Below, in pieces: positions 60,385-64,000 of a stretch of 64,000 nt of DNA. The stretch is from Capsicum annuum (lineage: Eukaryota; Streptophyta; Magnoliopsida; Solanales; Solanaceae), in assembly GCF_002878395.1 (NCBI RefSeq), contig NW_025841638.1, positions 288,205-352,204 of the forward strand, read 5' to 3'. A program made the translations under genes and the position numbers. How positions within the stretch are numbered: position 1 is the first letter of the stretch; the number at the start of each line of letters is the position of its first letter. Under the pieces are notes generated by a model. It was not told where the DNA came from. It made no database searches and was given only the letters and a program-made list of their open reading frames with translations.

Positions 60385-60925
60385 TGCAATGACCCTTCAA
60401 ATCATTAACCAAATTTCCTCTTGCAGTTCATTTTGGACTTTCTAGGACTGACAGTTCAATTACCGAACAGTTCTATTGATTTTTAGAGATAATTCCCTAT
60501 TTAAAAGTCTTCAGTGGTTCCAAATAGACACCGGGCAAAAACTTTAGTAAAACGATCTTGTATGCAAATCCACACTGTACCAGCAGCTCTAGAATGTTGA
60601 CTTTAGGCCAGGTAGACCGTTGGTTTGGATCCCGAGGAACCCGAGCTTATTTCGACCTATTGGTCAGAAATCAGAGAAAATAAAATATGGGTGTGGGACC
60701 TATATTTGATCAAAACGACTTTGGATGGAAACTCGAAGTGTGCCATTGTGTCCGAAACATCAAATTTGGTATGGTAACATAGTTTTTTTACGTATATGGA
60801 ATTTCAAAAGAATTTTGAACACCCGATCGAGCGCATTCTGGACTTGTAAAATCTGGTTCATCAGTAAATCTAGTGTCAGCGTGATCGCACTTGTTAGGGA
60901 CACGTTCGCAACTTCATACGCCTAA
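60385..60925 (+). mobile_element. 5' fragment of an LTR related to LTR-a
   Basis: It starts TGCAATGACCCTTC inside the integrase of element 5 and follows LTR-a (from about 50570) with CCCTATTTAAAAGTC, GGTTCCAAATAG and GAGCTTATTTCGACCTATTGG. It goes on to a GC-richer piece with GCGTGATCGCACTTGTTAGG near 60877, and the match then ends. Because LTR-a lacks its own start, this shows what that start looked like. Confidence 0.72.
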
Positions 60926-63900
60926 ATTACACCTCTCTTACGAGAGAGTAAGCGGTCGTTGTCAAATATATAATCCAACTAGGTTAGGTTCGAATCCCAC
61001 AGGTTAGTTGACTTTTAATCATTCGTTTTCGTAAAATAAATAGGGGGATTTGATTCAGTTCACAAATTAATGGTTTCAGTTTAACAAGATGAAATATGTG
61101 TAGTAGTATTCAAATTCAGAGAAATAGCAAGCTAGGGTTATGTCCACCTTGTAGTTTTCAATACTTTTTAACTATGGCCTTTACGAATTCATACATGTAT
61201 TGTGCTTACAGAGAAACATATTGTATTTAATAACATAATCCTAGTGTTTCTCAACCATTAAGGACTAATTCACTTTAGTTCTCTCGAATCAAAAGAGTTT
61301 ACCAAAAATAATATGAAATCTCCAAGTAGTTAATCCGGTTAAGGCATTAACGTATGAAATAGGGGTTGAAAATCCTATTTTCTTGTCATTTCTCTCTTTT
61401 TCGAACATCAACCTTTCTTTTGAACAAGTTGTGTTTTAAGGCATATCCTCTATGCTTGCAACCACGAGAATTCAAGATAAGCGAAGAGAGTATGATGTAA
61501 ACAAATCACTGTATAATGTCTTCAAAAACCCAAAGTAATAGATTGTATGCTACAAGGCTTATAACTAATAAACTTAGCTACTCATGGGTAAAACGAAAAG
61601 CATCATAAATATATTCATCATACCAAAAACTAGAAGATGATCTTGGTGTGCGAATAGTGAAAACAAGATAGAAAAAAATTTTCTCTCTCTCCAGGCTAAG
61701 CCACCACTCTCCTCTCTCAAAATAATACAGAATAATTCAATAATGAATAAAAATTCAGCATTAAGCCTTATAATAATCTTTTCTCTCATAATTGCCTTCT
61801 AAGTCCCTGAACTAATTATAAATGACAAATTAGTCTTGGACATAGTTTTTAGGCGCCACATTTGGTCCAGAGTGCTAGTCTCTCTTGTGTCATATGCCAT
61901 CAACATTCCATAGTCCCATTATGTCTTCATCTACCTCATTAGTACCTGAAATCATGTTAATCACATCGGTTAGCTCAATTACATAGAAGTAGAGTAAATG
62001 CATAAGAAACTAGGAATTCTGTTCTCTAAACTTAGCTAAAATATGGATAAGTTATGGTGCTTAGGCGTATAAATACACCCAAGATCACCACCCCACACTT
62101 AAAGCTTTGTTCGTCCTCAAGCAACATATCCATTTATGCATACTACATAAGCCTTAGCACCCACAAACGAAGACAATATGCTCAAATAGGCTCACATAAC
62201 AATTATGAATAAGAAGTAGATTCAGGGATCATTACTAGAGACAACCTACCCTCAAGAATAGACTCATTAAGTTGGCAATTTCACACATACCGTTTAAGCA
62301 AAGAAATCATATAAATTACCCAACCTTCATCAACCATGTACCCTCACAACAAGAAAGTTACCCATAATCACTCATAATCATGCAATTTCTAACAAAATGG
62401 GTAGAAGAATCAAGTTGCGCTCACTCTTATAAAGAATTCTCAAATTACAACTGATAACCATATGCTTTACCTTAGTGTAATACTCCACTAATATCAGAAT
62501 GCTAAGATTAGGATCAAATAGGTATTTTACGGGTTGTCATGCAGGCTAAAGGATGGGTAGGAACTATTTTGGCCAGAAATAGCGACTATCTTTCCTAAGT
62601 GCTTTAATACACAACATTATGCAATTAAGACCAATCTCTAATAACCAATTTCCACTTCTGCTATCTTCACAGATTTGCTTTTCATCCCAACTCATTAAGC
62701 TTAATTAATAACACTATGGTGGGAGTATGCAACCCTTTTGAATACTTTTTTTCCACCCTTTTCACGTTACGCACCCCTATAATAGCCACCCTCAACTTAA
62801 ACGATTTGCCTTAGTTGAGGTGCACAATGTCCAAGAAGGACCAGGGCCAAAACAAGTTCATTGTAATATGTCCGACATAAAATTTGGAACTTTTTTCAAC
62901 AATTTTTTCTACTCCCAACCACATCAATTTCACACGCCAATAACTAGACTTTCCGGCATCAATTTAACCTTTTACCTCTAATTGTCAAACTCCTAACTCA
63001 AATTGATTTTACATTAAAGCGCTTAGGAGCTTTTGGATCAAATTACGATCTATTAAAGAATGGAATAGGGTACATATGAGGCTATCAAAAGAACAAGATA
63101 CAGGCTCAATTAGGCTAGCTAAGATAATGTACAAAGATAGGTCAGAAGAAGGTATGAACAATGGCTATCAAATAAATGCCTAAATCATCTCCGAAACTCA
63201 CAATCTTTATTTCCCTTTGCAAACACACCAAGCAAGTTCTAGCATCAGTTGCAATAAGGAACATACAACAGTCTTACACACTCATAGCACATGGTTAACT
63301 TAATTAGGAGCATTATAGATTCTTGACCCAACAATTACTTGAATTCAAATAAAACTAACAATCACAACAAGAGTCACAACTAGAGCCTAGTTGTTTCAAA
63401 CATGATGATCTATCACATACTTATGTTATAATGTCATGTGATCTACAAGAATAGTTACATGTAATTAAATGACTAATTTTCTCTTAAGACGGTCGTCATC
63501 CATCCATCATCGAGAAAAGCACCTAATTATGACTAAATAGAATAAACATCTAACAAGAAACAAAATAAACAAAATAACTAATCCTATCACAAAAGAATGC
63601 TAAGGAGAAGGTACTATTTTCTTACAAAACAAGTAGCTAAGTAACCAGCCACCCCACACTTAGGCTAAGCACTGTCCCCAGTCCAAATAACAAGATAAAG
63701 AACCTGGCTAGTAGTACTTCTCATCCATATTAGGAGTCATGCCACCAGCATTGAGATCATCATTAGAGCCATTTTTCCTGTGTTCATCATATCATCCACG
63801 TCAGCCACACATAATGAAACTAACTACAATTAAGATAAAGGTAGTGAAGTCATCACCCCACACTGAATTTATTAGTATAAACCAATTAAGTGTTATTGTC

Positions 63901-64000
63901 AGGTACTCAGACTTCGCCGACATACACTTTGATATGGTGCACCTACATTATTTGCAATACAATTCACTCACTTTAGTTCCCCCAATTCTATTTCAATGAA
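60926..64000. other. Noncoding, probably retroelement-derived
   Basis: There is no convincing gene on either strand. Near 60950 it has GCGGTCGTTGTCAAATATA followed by GGTTCGAATCCCACAGG, a piece I recall from repeated plant sequences. CACCCCACACTTA and a close variant occur at 62089, 63650 and 63854; the reverse form TAAGTGTGGGGTG, next to GAGGACGAAC, resembles the noncoding 3' part behind pol of large plant gypsy elements read on the minus strand. No LTR end, primer site or coding domain was found, so the assignment is tentative. Confidence 0.4.

Noticed and set aside
60985..61003. GGTTCGAATCCC, like the B box of a tRNA gene
   Set aside because: No matching A box, acceptor stem or cloverleaf can be built around it. 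It belongs to a repeated plant sequence context.
1..64000. Possible host protein-coding genes
   Set aside because: No frame longer than about 200 codons exists and none of the pieces shows a non-retroelement domain. Spliced genes with very short exons cannot be excluded by eye, but nothing suggests one.

Overview
The window looks like nuclear heterochromatin of a flowering plant, AT-rich and without any recognisable host gene. It consists of a tandem satellite with a unit of about 533 bp and of decayed LTR retrotransposons. Their order of domains, tRNA-iMet-type primer sites and a C-terminal chromodomain-like tail point to Ty3/gypsy chromoviruses of the Tekay/Del type. The style of the LTR ends recalls Solanaceae, but that is recognition from memory and not proof. 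Every long reading frame is a retroelement fragment, a shadow of one, or a chance frame in the satellite.

Layout: 1-1896 is a minus-strand LTR (long form) cut by the window edge. 1897-8827, 17004-23841, 33031-34159 and 35749-43369 are four blocks of one satellite array, all in the same orientation, about 41 monomers in total. Element 1 (8828-17003, plus) is a complete but dead gag-pol element with 1.57 kb LTRs and a 5-bp target duplication. Element 2 (23842-33030, plus) has unusually long 3.6 kb LTRs around only 2 kb of gag-only interior, with a perfect 5-bp duplication. Element 3 (34160-35748, plus) is a gag fragment with a collapsed LTR. Element 4 (43370-48554, minus) has a long-form LTR, part of RT, RNase H and integrase, and a second LTR inside. 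From 48555 the satellite does not return: there is a minus LTR-like stretch (48555-50519), two related LTR pieces joined head to tail (50520-53094 and 53095-56015), the interior of element 5 (56016-60384), another LTR start (60385-60925) and a noncoding stretch that looks retroelement-derived (60926-64000).

The most interesting reading is that the satellite itself comes from an LTR retrotransposon. Each monomer carries the pre-LTR polypurine block followed directly by a TGTAATACCCC LTR start and about 180 bp of LTR-like U3. Elements 1 and 2 have the same layout at their own 3' LTR junctions, and the 3' spacer of element 2 carries satellite-like motifs. Three retrotransposon insertions and three deletions fall in or touch the same stretch of about 30 bp of the monomer, near the inferred joint between its LTR-like part and the rest. 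All statements of homology here come from reading by eye; no alignment or database search was run.
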